The notes beneath the pieces are model-generated. The model was given only the letters and a program-made list of their open reading frames with translations, did not search any database and was not told the origin of the DNA. From positions 1-17,640 of the forward strand of contig JAIPCS010000047.1 in the NCBI GenBank assembly GCA_021738105.1: a stretch of DNA of 17,640 nucleotides, written 5' to 3'. Source of the DNA: Sulfuritalea sp. Its GTDB lineage: Bacteria; Pseudomonadota; Gammaproteobacteria; Burkholderiales; Rhodocyclaceae. The position numbers were made by a program, and so were the translations under genes. Each line of letters starts with the position of its first letter. Position 1 is the first letter of the stretch. Below, one piece after another: positions 1 to 7,175 of this stretch.

Positions 1-29
1 CCCCCCGTCCCCCGCCCCAAGGGCGGGGG
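1..29 (-). repeat. GC palindrome with C/G-rich tail, copy A
   Basis: Read on the minus strand this is a palindrome CCCCCGCCC-TTG-GGGCGGGGG followed by AC and a G6 run. It closely resembles the element at 6069-6100 read on the plus strand (CCCCGCCC-TG-GGGCGGGG followed by AT and G-runs). Two similar elements in opposite orientation, both in gaps of one operon, suggest a dispersed intergenic repeat. Copy A is cut by the window edge. Confidence 0.4.
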
Positions 30-110
30 TGACGAAAGTTTAGGCGCTGTGCGCCTTCCATATTTTTGACTTGCTGCCCCCTTGGGGCGGCCCGGCGGAG
101 GCAGATTGAA
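1..110. promoter_or_regulatory. Structured GC-rich leader upstream of hoxG
   Basis: No gene is supported here. Bases 9-17 and 21-29 form a 9-bp GC stem with a 3-nt loop. Bases 42-47 and 51-56 form a 6-bp hairpin (AGGCGC/GCGCCT), followed after 6 nt by TTTTT at 63-67. Bases 12-23 are an exact 12-bp inverted repeat of bases 79-90, so the inner hairpin can sit inside a longer outer stem. A Shine-Dalgarno GGAGG at 97-101 serves hoxG. In known clusters hoxK lies immediately upstream, so this is probably the hoxK-hoxG intergenic region; hoxK itself is not visible. A role in setting the small/large subunit ratio, or in RNA processing or attenuation, is inference. Confidence 0.5.
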
Positions 111-1910
111 ATGGGCGCTTACGAAACACAAGGTTTCAAAATGGACAACAGCGGCAAGCGGGTCGTGGTCGATCCGATCTGTCGCATCGAAGGTCATCTG
201 CGCGTCGAGGTGAACCTCGACAAGGACAATATCATCCGCAACGCGGTTTCCACCGGGACCATGTGGCGCGGCCTCGAGGTGATCCTCAAGGGACGCGATC
301 CGCGTGACGCCTGGGCCTTCACCGAGCGCATCTGCGGGGTCTGCACCGGGACGCACGCGCTGACCTCGGTGCGCGCGGTGGAGGACGCGCTGAACATCAA
401 GATCCCCGAGAATGCCAACACCATACGCAACATCATGCAGCTCAATTTGCAGGTGCATGACCATCTGGTGCACTTCTATCATCTGCACGCGCTGGACTGG
501 GTCGACGTGGTGTCCGCCCTGAAGGCCGATCCGAAACGGACTTCCGAGCTGGCGCAGTCGATCTCGAGCTGGCCGTTGTCCTCGCCGGGCTATTTCCGCG
601 ATTTGCAGAACCGGTTGAAAAAGTTTGTCGAGTCAGGTCAGCTCGGCCCCTTCGCCAATGCCTACTGGGGCAATCCGGCCTACAAGCTGCCGCCCGAGGC
701 CAATCTGATGGCGGTGGCGCACTATCTCGAAGCCCTGGATTTCCAGAAGGAAATCGTCAAGATCCACACCATCTTCGGCGGCAAGAATCCGCATCCGAAC
801 TGGCTGGTGGGCGGTGTGCCGTGTCCGATCAATGTGCACGACACCGGTGCGGTCGGTGCCATCAACATGGAGCGCCTGAACCTGGTCAAGAGCATCGTCG
901 ATCGCACCAAGGAATTCGTCGACAAGGTGTACATCCCCGACTTGCTGGCCATCGCTTCCTTCTACAAGGGCTGGCTCTACGGCGGCGGCCTGTCGTCGAA
1001 GTCGATCATGTCCTACGGCGATATTCCGCAACACGCGAACGATCATTCCACCGCCAACCTGTTGCTGCCGCGCGGCGCCATCATCAATGGCGACCTCTCG
1101 AAAATCCACGACGTGGATCTCAAGGACCCGGAGCAGATCCAGGAATTCGTTACCCACTCCTGGTACAAATATGCCGACGAAAGCAAGGGGCTGCATCCGT
1201 TCGACGGGGTCACCGAACCCAACTACAAGCCGGAGGGGCCCAACTTCAAGGGCTCGCGGACCCGGATTGAGGCACTCGACGAGTCGACCAAGTATTCGTG
1301 GATCAAGGCGCCGCGCTGGCGCGGTCATGCCGTGGAAGTCGGTTGCCTGTCGCGCATGGTGCTGGGCTATCTGCAGCCGAAGCAGTTCCCGGTGATCAAG
1401 GACACCATCGACGGCGTGCTGAAACATCTCGACATACCGCTGACCGCCTTGTTTTCCACCCTCGGGCGTACTGCGGCGCGTGGCATCGAGGCGCAATACT
1501 GCGCCGACCTTCAGGTGCAGCAACTGGACAAGCTGGTTGCCAACATCAAGGCGGGGGATTCGACGACCGCCAACATCGAAAAGTGGGAACCCTCTACCTG
1601 GCCGAAAGAGGCCAGGGGCGCCGGCTTTACCGAAGCACCGCGCGGAGCACTGGGCCACTGGATCAAGATCAAGGACACCAAGATCGACAACTACCAGTGC
1701 GTGGTGCCCACGACCTGGAACGGCAGTCCGCGCGATGCCAAAGGCCAGATCGGTGCTTTCGAAGCGTCGCTGATGAACACGCCGCTGGCCAAGGCCGATG
1801 AACCTCTGGAGATTCTGCGCACCCTGCATTCCTTTGATCCGTGCATGGCCTGCTCGACGCACGTGATGGCGCCGGACGGACAGGAAATGACGTCGGTGAA
1901 GATTCGCTGA
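111..1910 (+). CDS. hoxG: Membrane-bound [NiFe]-hydrogenase large subunit precursor (HoxG/HupL)
   Basis: Catalytic large subunit of the uptake hydrogenase; it oxidises H2 at a Ni-Fe(CN)2CO site in the periplasm. The 599-residue length is normal for the family. ATG 111 is chosen because GGAGG lies 9 nt upstream and the N-terminus (MGAYETQGF) matches the family; the open frame continues upstream without support. Nickel ligands are in RICGVC (C75, C78) and DPCMACSTH (C578, C581). E27 of RIEGH and the [10 protein letters not shown] loop are intact. The 15 residues after H584 are the C-terminal peptide removed by HoxM after nickel insertion. Gas-channel positions are the usual V77 (CGVC) and L (HFYHL). 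C24 (CRIEGH) and C412 (VGCLSR) replace the Thr and Pro I recall as usual. It has no Tat signal; export is expected by hitchhiking with HoxK. Confidence 0.97.
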   Translation: MGAYETQGFKMDNSGKRVVVDPICRIEGHLRVEVNLDKDNIIRNAVSTGTMWRGLEVILKGRDPRDAWAFTERICGVCTGTHALTSVRAVEDALNIKIPENANTIRNIMQLNLQVHDHLVHFYHLHALDWVDVVSALKADPKRTSELAQSISSWPLSSPGYFRDLQNRLKKFVESGQLGPFANAYWGNPAYKLPPEANLMAVAHYLEALDFQKEIVKIHTIFGGKNPHPNWLVGGVPCPINVHDTGAVGAINMERLNLVKSIVDRTKEFVDKVYIPDLLAIASFYKGWLYGGGLSSKSIMSYGDIPQHANDHSTANLLLPRGAIINGDLSKIHDVDLKDPEQIQEFVTHSWYKYADESKGLHPFDGVTEPNYKPEGPNFKGSRTRIEALDESTKYSWIKAPRWRGHAVEVGCLSRMVLGYLQPKQFPVIKDTIDGVLKHLDIPLTALFSTLGRTAARGIEAQYCADLQVQQLDKLVANIKAGDSTTANIEKWEPSTWPKEARGAGFTEAPRGALGHWIKIKDTKIDNYQCVVPTTWNGSPRDAKGQIGAFEASLMNTPLAKADEPLEILRTLHSFDPCMACSTHVMAPDGQEMTSVKIR

Positions 1911-1938
1911 AACCTGATCGAACACTGAGGAGGCAAAC

Positions 1939-2643
1939 ATGCTCTCGCAACAAGACATGCTGGAAGCCGAACGCCTTGGACACAAGGTGCGTTCGATCTA
2001 TGTGTATGAAGCGCCGGTGCGCCTGTGGCACTGGATCAATGCCCTGGCGCTGGTGGTGCTGGCCCTGACCGGCTATTTCATCGGCCAGCCGCCACCTTCC
2101 CAGCCGGGCGAAGCCTCGGACAGTTTTCTGTTCGGCTACATCCGCTTCGCCCATTTTGCCGCGGCCTACGTCTTTGCCGTTGGCATTCTCGGGCGCATTT
2201 ACTGGGCCATGGTCGGCAACCACCACGCACGCCAGATCTTCATGTTGCCGATCACCAACATGCAATGGTGGAGTGAAGTCTTCTACGAATTGCGCTGGTA
2301 CATGTTCATCGAGAAAACCCCGAAGAAATACGTCGGGCATAACCCGATGGCGCAGTTGATGATGTTCTTCTTTTTCACCCTGCTGGCAACCGGCATGTTG
2401 TTCACCGGCTTTGCCCTGTATGGCGAAGGCGCAGGTCTGGGCTCGTGGCAGGACCGGCTCTTCGGCTGGGTGATTCCGGCCCTCGGCGGCTCCCTGCAAA
2501 CGCACAGCCTGCATCGACTCGGCATGTGGATCATGACCTCCTTCGTGATGATGCATGTCTATGCCGCCATCCGCGAGGACATCATGAGCCGGCAGTCGCT
2601 GATCTCGACGATGATATCCGGCTGGCGCATGTTCAAGGACTGA
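1939..2643 (+). CDS. hoxZ: Hydrogenase b-type cytochrome subunit (HoxZ/HupC/HyaC)
   Basis: Integral membrane di-haem cytochrome b that anchors the hydrogenase on the periplasmic face and passes its electrons to the quinone pool. It has 234 residues, normal for the family. Four hydrophobic segments are visible at about 30-49, 67-90, 137-160 and 189-212. Candidate haem-ligand histidines are H31 (LWHW), H72 (RFAHFAA), H189/H192 (THSLHRLGM) and H206 (MMHVYAAIRED). The last motif and the first one (VYEAPVRLWHW) are typical of the Ni,Fe-hydrogenase cytochrome b family. A strong AGGAGG at 1928-1933 lies 5 nt before the ATG. The gene starts 28 nt after hoxG and is followed 2 nt later by hoxM. Confidence 0.96.
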   Translation: MLSQQDMLEAERLGHKVRSIYVYEAPVRLWHWINALALVVLALTGYFIGQPPPSQPGEASDSFLFGYIRFAHFAAAYVFAVGILGRIYWAMVGNHHARQIFMLPITNMQWWSEVFYELRWYMFIEKTPKKYVGHNPMAQLMMFFFFTLLATGMLFTGFALYGEGAGLGSWQDRLFGWVIPALGGSLQTHSLHRLGMWIMTSFVMMHVYAAIREDIMSRQSLISTMISGWRMFKD

Positions 2644-2645
2644 GA

Positions 2646-3257
2646 ATGGACAGCGACATTTCCTGCGACGTGCTGGTGCTCGGCATCGGCAATCTGCTCT
2701 GGGCCGACGAGGGTTTTGGCGTGCGCTGCGCCGAGAAGCTGGCGGCGGAGTGGACGCTTCCGCATAGCGTCAGGGTGATGGATGGCGGCACACAAGGTCT
2801 CTATCTCTTGCCCTATGTGCAGTCTGCGCGGCGGCTGATTGTTTTCGACGCGATTGACTACGGTCTGCCGCCGGGAACCATGAAACGGGTCGAAGGTGAG
2901 CAGGTGCCGCGTTTCATGGGTGTCAAGAAAATGAGCCTGCACCAGACCGGATTTCAGGAGGTCATCGCCGCCGCCGATCTGACCGGGAAACTGCCGGAGC
3001 AGTTGCTGTTGATCGGCGTCCAGCCCGAGGAACTCGACGACTATGGCGGCAGCCTGCGCCCGCTCGTCAAAGCCCGTCTGGACGACGCTGTTGCCATGGC
3101 CGTGGCGGCTTTGCGCGATTGGGGCTACGCGATCGAGCCGGGCAAACAAAAAGTCGGCGCTGGCGATACGGCGTTGACCATGACGGCCTACGAGTCGGGG
3201 CGGCCCTCGGCCGAGGTCGCCAGCCGCATTGGCGATGCGCGCTTTCTGACGGCCTGA
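2646..3257 (+). CDS. hoxM: Hydrogenase maturation endopeptidase (HoxM/HupD)
   Basis: Cytoplasmic protease of the HybD/HyaD family. It recognises nickel in the immature large subunit and cuts after the His of DPCxxCxxH, here predicted after H584 of HoxG. It has 203 residues. The three nickel-binding residues are present: E22 in LWADEGFGVR, D68 in VFDAIDYG and H99 in SLHQTGFQEV. Their spacing (46 and 31 residues) equals that of E16, D62 and H93 in E. coli HybD. The C-terminus, after the region ending near DWGYAIEPG, is a variable tail of about 45 residues. The ATG lies 2 nt after the hoxZ stop, so translation is probably coupled. Confidence 0.96.
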   Translation: MDSDISCDVLVLGIGNLLWADEGFGVRCAEKLAAEWTLPHSVRVMDGGTQGLYLLPYVQSARRLIVFDAIDYGLPPGTMKRVEGEQVPRFMGVKKMSLHQTGFQEVIAAADLTGKLPEQLLLIGVQPEELDDYGGSLRPLVKARLDDAVAMAVAALRDWGYAIEPGKQKVGAGDTALTMTAYESGRPSAEVASRIGDARFLTA

Positions 3258-3259
3258 GC

Positions 3260-3592
3260 ATGTGCCTTGCCATTCCCATGCAGGTGATCCGGATGGAAGG
3301 TGTCATGGCGCTGTGCGCGGGGCAAAACGGTGACGAACTCATCGACACGCTGCTTACCGGGCCGCTGCAATCCGGGCAATGGATACTCTGCTTTCTGGGT
3401 GCGGCACGCGAGGTGATTGATGCCGGGCGGGCCGTGCAAGTGCTCGGCGCACTGTCCGCGTTGCAGTCGATTCTTGACGGGGGCGAGGGTATTGACGCGG
3501 TGATCGACCATCATTTTCCGGATCTGGTCGGGCGCGAGCCGCAACTGCCGGACTATTTGCGATCCACATCAACCACTGGGAGCGAGCAATGA
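3260..3592 (+). CDS. hoxL: HypC-like hydrogenase assembly chaperone (HoxL/HupF)
   Basis: A 110-residue paralogue of HypC that is specific to the membrane-bound hydrogenase. It begins MCLAIPMQV; Cys2 after Met removal is the residue that binds iron and contacts the large subunit or HypD. The HVGYAL motif of HypC is replaced here by CFLGAAREVID, the form typical of HupF/HoxL, which distinguishes it from the true hypC at 9494. In Rhizobium and Cupriavidus, HupF/HoxL helps bring the iron cofactor to the large subunit and protects the precursor from oxygen. It starts 2 nt after hoxM and overlaps hoxO by 4 bp (ATGA, 3589-3592). Confidence 0.94.
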   Translation: MCLAIPMQVIRMEGVMALCAGQNGDELIDTLLTGPLQSGQWILCFLGAAREVIDAGRAVQVLGALSALQSILDGGEGIDAVIDHHFPDLVGREPQLPDYLRSTSTTGSEQ

Positions 3593-4047
3593 ATACTTCA
3601 TCACCCAATCTGGACCGGCTGGCGGAACGCCTGGAGATTTTGCAGGCGCGGCATGACTTCACACTGCTCGACGCGGCATCGTTCGACGACTTCATTGAGG
3701 CGTCCGGCGCCACACTGATCCTGCTCGCAGAAGATCCGGCCAAGGTGCCGGAAACTTGGGACCTGACCATCATCCTGCCGGAAGCCGTGGCGCGGCTGGA
3801 ATCTCCCGTGCGTGTCGGCGTTCTCGCACCGGAAGCCGCTCGCGTGATCGCGGCGCGCTATGGCATTCGCATCTGGCCGGCGCTGCTGGTACTGCGCGAC
3901 GGTGCCTACCTCGGCACGGTGGAGGGCCTCAAGGACTGGAGCGCCTACGTTCGACTCATTCCCCAGTTGCTCGCTGGCGAGCCTTCGCGTCCCCCTGGAA
4001 TCGGCATTCCACTTCGGGATGCGAACGCAGCCAAAGCCTGTCACTAG
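3589..4047 (+). CDS. hoxO: Thioredoxin-like hydrogenase accessory protein (HoxO/HupG/HyaE)
   Basis: A 152-residue protein of the HyaE/HupG family. These proteins have a thioredoxin-like fold without the CxxC redox site and bind the Tat signal peptide of the hydrogenase small subunit, acting as export-proofreading chaperones. No CxxC is present here. The fold signature is seen in the hydrophobic strand ATLILLAED, a central strand RVGVLAP, and YGIRIWPALLVLRDGAYLGTVEGLKDW, where the cis-Pro region and last strands of thioredoxin would lie. The C-terminal 20 residues look variable. Its start overlaps the hoxL stop (ATGA), so the two are probably translated together. The partner HoxK is outside the window. 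Confidence 0.9.
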   Translation: MNTSSPNLDRLAERLEILQARHDFTLLDAASFDDFIEASGATLILLAEDPAKVPETWDLTIILPEAVARLESPVRVGVLAPEAARVIAARYGIRIWPALLVLRDGAYLGTVEGLKDWSAYVRLIPQLLAGEPSRPPGIGIPLRDANAAKACH

Positions 4048-4058
4048 AGGAGTTACAA

Positions 4059-4910
4059 ATGATGAGTTTTCCCATTCCGGTTGTTCCGTTCATGCCCAAT
4101 ATCGGGCCAGGATCCCAGCCGCTCGACGACGAGATATTGAATACGCTTGATGTGCCGCGCGAAGTTCATTCTTTTCGAGCTCCGGTGACGGAGCTGAATG
4201 CACCGCCTGAAGTGGTTGCGGCAGCCATGAATTTCCTGCGGCAGTTGTTGGCAGCGATGAAGGAAACTCCCTATGGGGCCGGCCAGGTAGTGCGCTTTTC
4301 GCTATTGGGCTACGAGCCCGCGGTGGTTGCCGAAATCAATGCACTGCTAGGAGAAGGCGAGGTTAGCGTACTGACCGCCGGTAGTCTGCGTGCGCAGGAA
4401 ACCGCGTTCACCGGCGTTTGGCGGGTCCGCGACGACGGTATCGACATCGTGGAGGCGAGCCCATTTCCGCTGGCCTTGCGAGCGCTGGCATTGGCACGGG
4501 AAGAGACCGCTGTCGCGCCCGCCGTGGAGTCGCCGGTCGAATTGATGAACGCGCCGGCGCTGCTACACGAGATTCGCAGTCTTTCGAGAATTTGGAGAGT
4601 CGGTCGCGAGGCTCAAATTATCAATCTCTCATTGCTTCCCGCGACGCCCGACGATCTGGCGTGGCTTGATCAGCAATTGGGTCGAATTTCGTTCTCCATT
4701 TTGTCCCGTGGCTTTGGCAACTGCCGCATTACCGCCACGGCGCTGCCCTACGTCTGGTGGGTTCAGTATTTCAACAATATGGAAAAGCTGATTCTGAATT
4801 CGATCGAGATCATCGATCTGCCTGCTGTGGCGCTGGCGGCGGTCGAGGACTACATGGAGACCACCACCCGGCTGGCGGAGTGGATCGAGTCGCTCGAAAG
4901 CGCCCTGTGA
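4059..4910 (+). CDS. hoxQ: Hydrogenase expression/formation protein (HoxQ/HupH/HyaF)
   Basis: A 283-residue protein of the HupH/HyaF family, needed for maturation of the small subunit and its Fe-S clusters in uptake hydrogenases, especially under oxygen. The exact biochemical activity is not known. Family features include the N-terminal acidic-proline region with PREVHSFRAP, the repeated alpha/beta HupH-type domain, and the conserved C-terminal section ISRGFGNCRITATALP-like (here LSRGFGNCRITATALP) followed by VWWVQYFNNM and LNSIEIIDLP. In E. coli and Cupriavidus the protein works with HyaE/HoxO on the small-subunit precursor. AGAGGAG at 4046-4052 lies 6 nt before ATG 4059; ATG 4062 follows directly and could also serve. 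The upstream open frame from 3756 lies inside hoxO and is not the start. Confidence 0.92.
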   Translation: MMSFPIPVVPFMPNIGPGSQPLDDEILNTLDVPREVHSFRAPVTELNAPPEVVAAAMNFLRQLLAAMKETPYGAGQVVRFSLLGYEPAVVAEINALLGEGEVSVLTAGSLRAQETAFTGVWRVRDDGIDIVEASPFPLALRALALAREETAVAPAVESPVELMNAPALLHEIRSLSRIWRVGREAQIINLSLLPATPDDLAWLDQQLGRISFSILSRGFGNCRITATALPYVWWVQYFNNMEKLILNSIEIIDLPAVALAAVEDYMETTTRLAEWIESLESAL

Positions 4911-4920
4911 AGATGCGGTC

Positions 4921-5148
4921 GTGAGATTTCTCGAAGGCTCTTTCGAGCGCACCGGGCACGAGGTGGTGGCCGACCCGATGGCCAGCTTCGAGTGTGGTGT
5001 GTGCTGGCGGGTCTACGACCCGGCGGAGGGAGATCCGATCTCCCAGGTGCCGGCGGGAACGGCCTTTGCCGATTTGCCCGAAAACTGGGTGTGTCCCGGC
5101 TGCGAAGCGGCGCGTCAACGTTTTCTGTTGCTGGACAATGGCGTTTGA
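4921..5148 (+). CDS. hoxR: Hydrogenase-associated rubredoxin (HoxR/HupI)
   Basis: A 75-residue rubredoxin with a single iron bound by four cysteines: C25/C28 (CGVC) and C58/C61 (CPGC). The usual aromatic and Pro core is present (VYDPAEGDP, PAGTAF, LPENWVCPGC). HoxR/HupI is thought to donate electrons or protect during assembly of the small-subunit Fe-S clusters, notably when oxygen is present. The GTG start is chosen because the N-terminal FLEGSF segment matches HupI-type rubredoxins; no strong Shine-Dalgarno is seen, and ATG 4978 would give a bare rubredoxin domain. The gene overlaps hoxT by 11 bp. Confidence 0.93.
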   Translation: MRFLEGSFERTGHEVVADPMASFECGVCWRVYDPAEGDPISQVPAGTAFADLPENWVCPGCEAARQRFLLLDNGV

Positions 5149-5653
5149 CGATCCGGTGGCGGGACTGCTTGCCGCCTTCGAACGCATCGCGGCAACGCGC
5201 ATGGCCGGGCTGGCGATGAACAATCCCGCGTTGCGGGTGGCTGCCGTCGGCTTTCGGCCGTGGCAGGAGGCTACGTTGGTCGGCGTGCTGATTACGCCCT
5301 GGGCCATCAATCTGATTGTGCTCGGCAGCCGCAGGAGCGATAGCCTGCGCCTCACCGCCGATCGCCGTCAGACCTGGGAATTTCCTTCGGGGCGCTACGA
5401 TTTCATGGGCGGCGACGAAGCCGAATCAGGGGCCTATCAGTTCTGTTCGCTGTTTTCGCCGGTTGACGAATTCACCGGGCAGGCGATCGCTGAAGCCACG
5501 GCTGCCGACATCATGGATGCGCTGTTTGTCGATGCATCGGTCGAGGCGAAGGATCGACGGGAAATGGCACGGCTTGCCGGACGTTCGACGCTGCATGCAG
5601 AAACATCCCGAAGAGTGTTTCTGCGAGGGGTTTTTTCGGGCCTGAAAGGCTAA
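5138..5653 (+). CDS. hoxT: Hydrogenase assembly chaperone (HoxT/HupJ, HybE family)
   Basis: A 171-residue protein of the HupJ/HybE family of [NiFe]-hydrogenase assembly chaperones. These act on the enzyme or small subunit before Tat export. Recognisable parts are MNNPALRVAAVGFRPW, the hydrophobic GVLITPWAINLIVL and the segment WEFPSGRYDFMGG, all typical of the family. The ATG lies inside hoxR (11-bp overlap in another frame), suggesting coupling. The last 20 codons carry a hairpin and a T6 run (separate entry). In Cupriavidus and Rhizobium the next gene is hoxV/hupK; here hypA follows after 8 nt, so that gene is absent from this position. Confidence 0.9.
   Translation: MAFDDPVAGLLAAFERIAATRMAGLAMNNPALRVAAVGFRPWQEATLVGVLITPWAINLIVLGSRRSDSLRLTADRRQTWEFPSGRYDFMGGDEAESGAYQFCSLFSPVDEFTGQAIAEATAADIMDALFVDASVEAKDRREMARLAGRSTLHAETSRRVFLRGVFSGLKG
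5597..5640 (+). terminator. Terminator-like hairpin inside the 3' end of hoxT
   Basis: GCAGAAACA (5597-5605) and TGTTTCTGC (5616-5624) form a perfect 9-bp stem with a 10-nt loop. GAGGGG follows, then TTTTTT at 5631-5636. The loop sequence CCCGAA (5607-5612) is exactly complementary to TTCGGG (5635-5640), so a second, competing or pseudoknotted pairing is possible. The 6-nt gap between stem and T-run is longer than in a classic intrinsic terminator. Partial attenuation between the hox maturation genes and the hyp genes is an inference. Confidence 0.35.
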
Positions 5654-5661
5654 ACTCCGGT

Positions 5662-6003
5662 ATGCACGAAATGTCGCTCGCCGAAGGGATATTGCAACTG
5701 ATCGAGGACGCCGCGCGTCAGCAGAAATTCGCAAGAGTGACGACGGTCTGGCTGGAAATCGGCCAGCTTTCCGGTGTCGAGGTTGAAGCCATGAAGTTCT
5801 GCTTCGATGCCGTTACGCGTGACAGTATTGCCGATGGCGCGCGCCTGGAGATCATCGCGCTGCCGGGCACAGGTTGGTGCATGGCCTGTTCGCTGACAGT
5901 GCCGATGACGGAAGTATTTGGCGAATGCCCGCAGTGCGGCGGTTATCAGATGCAGGTGACCGGCGGTACGGAAATGCGGGTCAAGGAACTCGAAGTTGTT
6001 TAG
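5662..6003 (+). CDS. hypA: Hydrogenase nickel incorporation protein HypA
   Basis: A small nickel metallochaperone that works with HypB to insert Ni into the large subunit after iron-centre delivery. It has 113 residues, the normal length. It begins MHEMSLAEGI, with the N-terminal nickel-binding site at His2 followed by Glu3. The structural zinc site is C73/C76 (CMAC) and C89/C92 (CPQC). The start is 8 nt downstream of the hoxT stop, and the conserved MHE start leaves no doubt about the start codon. A 187-nt gap separates it from hypB, unusually long within this cluster. Confidence 0.97.
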   Translation: MHEMSLAEGILQLIEDAARQQKFARVTTVWLEIGQLSGVEVEAMKFCFDAVTRDSIADGARLEIIALPGTGWCMACSLTVPMTEVFGECPQCGGYQMQVTGGTEMRVKELEVV

Positions 6004-6190
6004 TCAACAGGCGGCCAAGTCATGACGAATCCTGCAAAGAATTTCGAGCGAAACGAGCTGACCGGTAGCCCCGCCCTGGGGCGGGGATGGGGGTGGGGGG
6101 CCTTCAATTCGCCGTTCCGGCCAGGCGGCAAGAATATTGATCGAAGCCTTCCCTGTTGGGTTCGGGATTGGCCGGTTTAGGAGGAAAACT
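6004..6190 (+). promoter_or_regulatory. hypA-hypB intergenic region with G-quadruplex motif
   Basis: The longest gene-free stretch in the window. It holds the GC palindrome at 6069-6086, the G-run tract at 6078-6100 and, at 6179-6184, a strong AGGAGG 6 nt before the hypB ATG. I see no convincing -24/-12 sigma-54 element and no clear -35/-10 pair. A 52-codon open frame (6022-6180) ends in the hypB Shine-Dalgarno region, but it has low complexity and I do not call it a gene. The gap may hold an internal promoter or an RNA regulatory element for the hyp genes; this is inference. Confidence 0.45.
6069..6100 (+). repeat. GC palindrome with G-quadruplex tail, copy B
   Basis: CCCCGCCC (6069-6076) pairs with GGGCGGGG (6079-6086). 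Four G-runs follow one another at 6078-6081 (4), 6083-6086 (4), 6089-6093 (5) and 6095-6100 (6), with loops of 1, 2 and 1 nt, which is a very strong G-quadruplex pattern on the coding strand. The hairpin and the quadruplex share bases, so they exclude each other. The element resembles copy A at 1-29 in inverse orientation. Confidence 0.55.
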
Positions 6191-7165
6191 ATGTGCACCA
6201 CATGTGGCTGCGGAACGGATGAAGTAAAGATTGATGGCGATAGCGCGCATCATGATCACGACCATGTGCATGCCGACGGTACTCGCCATAGCCACGACCA
6301 CGATCATGTCGCAGGTGATGCCCACGACCACCCGCACGATCACTCGCATGACCACGGGCACGACCATTCGCTTGACCACCAGCACAGTCATCGCTACGCG
6401 CCCGCACATTCACACGCGCCGGGAATGAGCACCAAGCGCATGGTGCAGATCGAGCAGGACATCCTGTCCAAGAACAACGCCTATGCCGATCAGAATCGCC
6501 AGCGCCTGGCGGAACGCGGCATATTCACGCTGAACCTGGTGTCCAGTCCGGGTTCGGGCAAGACCACGCTGCTGGTCAAGACCATCGAATTGCTCAAGGG
6601 CCGGCGGCAGGTGACCGTGATCGAAGGCGACCAGCAGACCAGCCAGGATGCCGAACGCATTCGCGCCACGGGTGCGCAGGCTGTGCAGATCAATACCGGC
6701 AAGGGTTGTCACCTCGACGCGCACATGGTGGGCCATGCCATGGAAAAGCTTGAACTGCCGGAGGACTCGCTGCTGATGATCGAAAACGTCGGCAATCTGG
6801 TGTGCCCGGCCGCGTTTGATCTCGGCGAAGCGCACAAGGTGGTGATCCTTTCCGTCACCGAAGGCGAGGACAAACCGATCAAGTACCCCGACATGTTCCG
6901 CGCCGCAGATCTGATGCTGATGAACAAATGCGATTTGCTGCCGTACCTGAGCTTCGACGTGGCGAAGGCCATCGAATTCGCGCGCCGGGTCAACTCAAAC
7001 ATCGAGGTCATTGAGGTATCCGCCACTTCCGGTCAGGGCATGGACGACTGGCTCGATTGGATAGAAGCCGGTGCGGTGAGGACGCGTGGTCAGAAGCAGG
7101 AGACGGTCGAAGGCCTGAAGCGTCGTGTGGCCGAATTGGAAGCGCGCCTTAATCAGGCGGGCTAG
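6191..7165 (+). CDS. hypB: Hydrogenase nickel incorporation GTPase HypB, histidine-rich
   Basis: A SIMIBI-class GTPase that, with HypA, drives nickel insertion into the large subunit. It has 324 residues. The N-terminus MCTTCGCG holds C2, C5 and C7, the high-affinity nickel motif CxxCGC. Residues 20-75 contain 22 histidines, mostly in DH or SH dipeptides; such regions store nickel in rhizobial HypB. The GTPase domain shows the P-loop SSPGSGKTT (118-126), EGDQQT, the metal site [19 protein letters not shown] and the base-recognition motif NKCDLLPY. The C-terminal 30 residues look like a short coiled coil. The start is fixed by AGGAGG 6 nt upstream and by the cysteine motif; the open frame upstream is intergenic. 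Confidence 0.97.
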   Translation: MCTTCGCGTDEVKIDGDSAHHDHDHVHADGTRHSHDHDHVAGDAHDHPHDHSHDHGHDHSLDHQHSHRYAPAHSHAPGMSTKRMVQIEQDILSKNNAYADQNRQRLAERGIFTLNLVSSPGSGKTTLLVKTIELLKGRRQVTVIEGDQQTSQDAERIRATGAQAVQINTGKGCHLDAHMVGHAMEKLELPEDSLLMIENVGNLVCPAAFDLGEAHKVVILSVTEGEDKPIKYPDMFRAADLMLMNKCDLLPYLSFDVAKAIEFARRVNSNIEVIEVSATSGQGMDDWLDWIEAGAVRTRGQKQETVEGLKRRVAELEARLNQAG

Positions 7166-7175
7166 CCTTCCTGTC

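Noticed and set aside
1..69. C-terminal end of hoxK in the first bases
   Set aside because: One frame is open to a TGA at 67-69, but the Pro/Gly-rich peptide shows no small-subunit motif and the bases are better explained by the GC palindrome.
633..1985. 450-codon open frame on the minus strand across hoxG
   Set aside because: It is a mirror of a high-GC gene with clear family motifs on the plus strand, and it shows no recognisable domain.
5620..5645. Programmed frameshift at the T6 run of hoxT
   Set aside because: The reading frame does not place a proper slippery heptamer on the run, and hoxT ends normally 15 nt later.
6022..6180. 52-codon open frame between hypA and hypB
   Set aside because: It has a possible AGGCGG ribosome site, but it runs through the GC palindrome and G-tract, giving a Gly/Trp-rich low-complexity peptide. 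No family is recognised.
6004..6190. Sigma-54 (-24/-12) promoter for hypB
   Set aside because: I looked for a TGGC-N8-TTGC pattern and found no convincing match with correct spacing.
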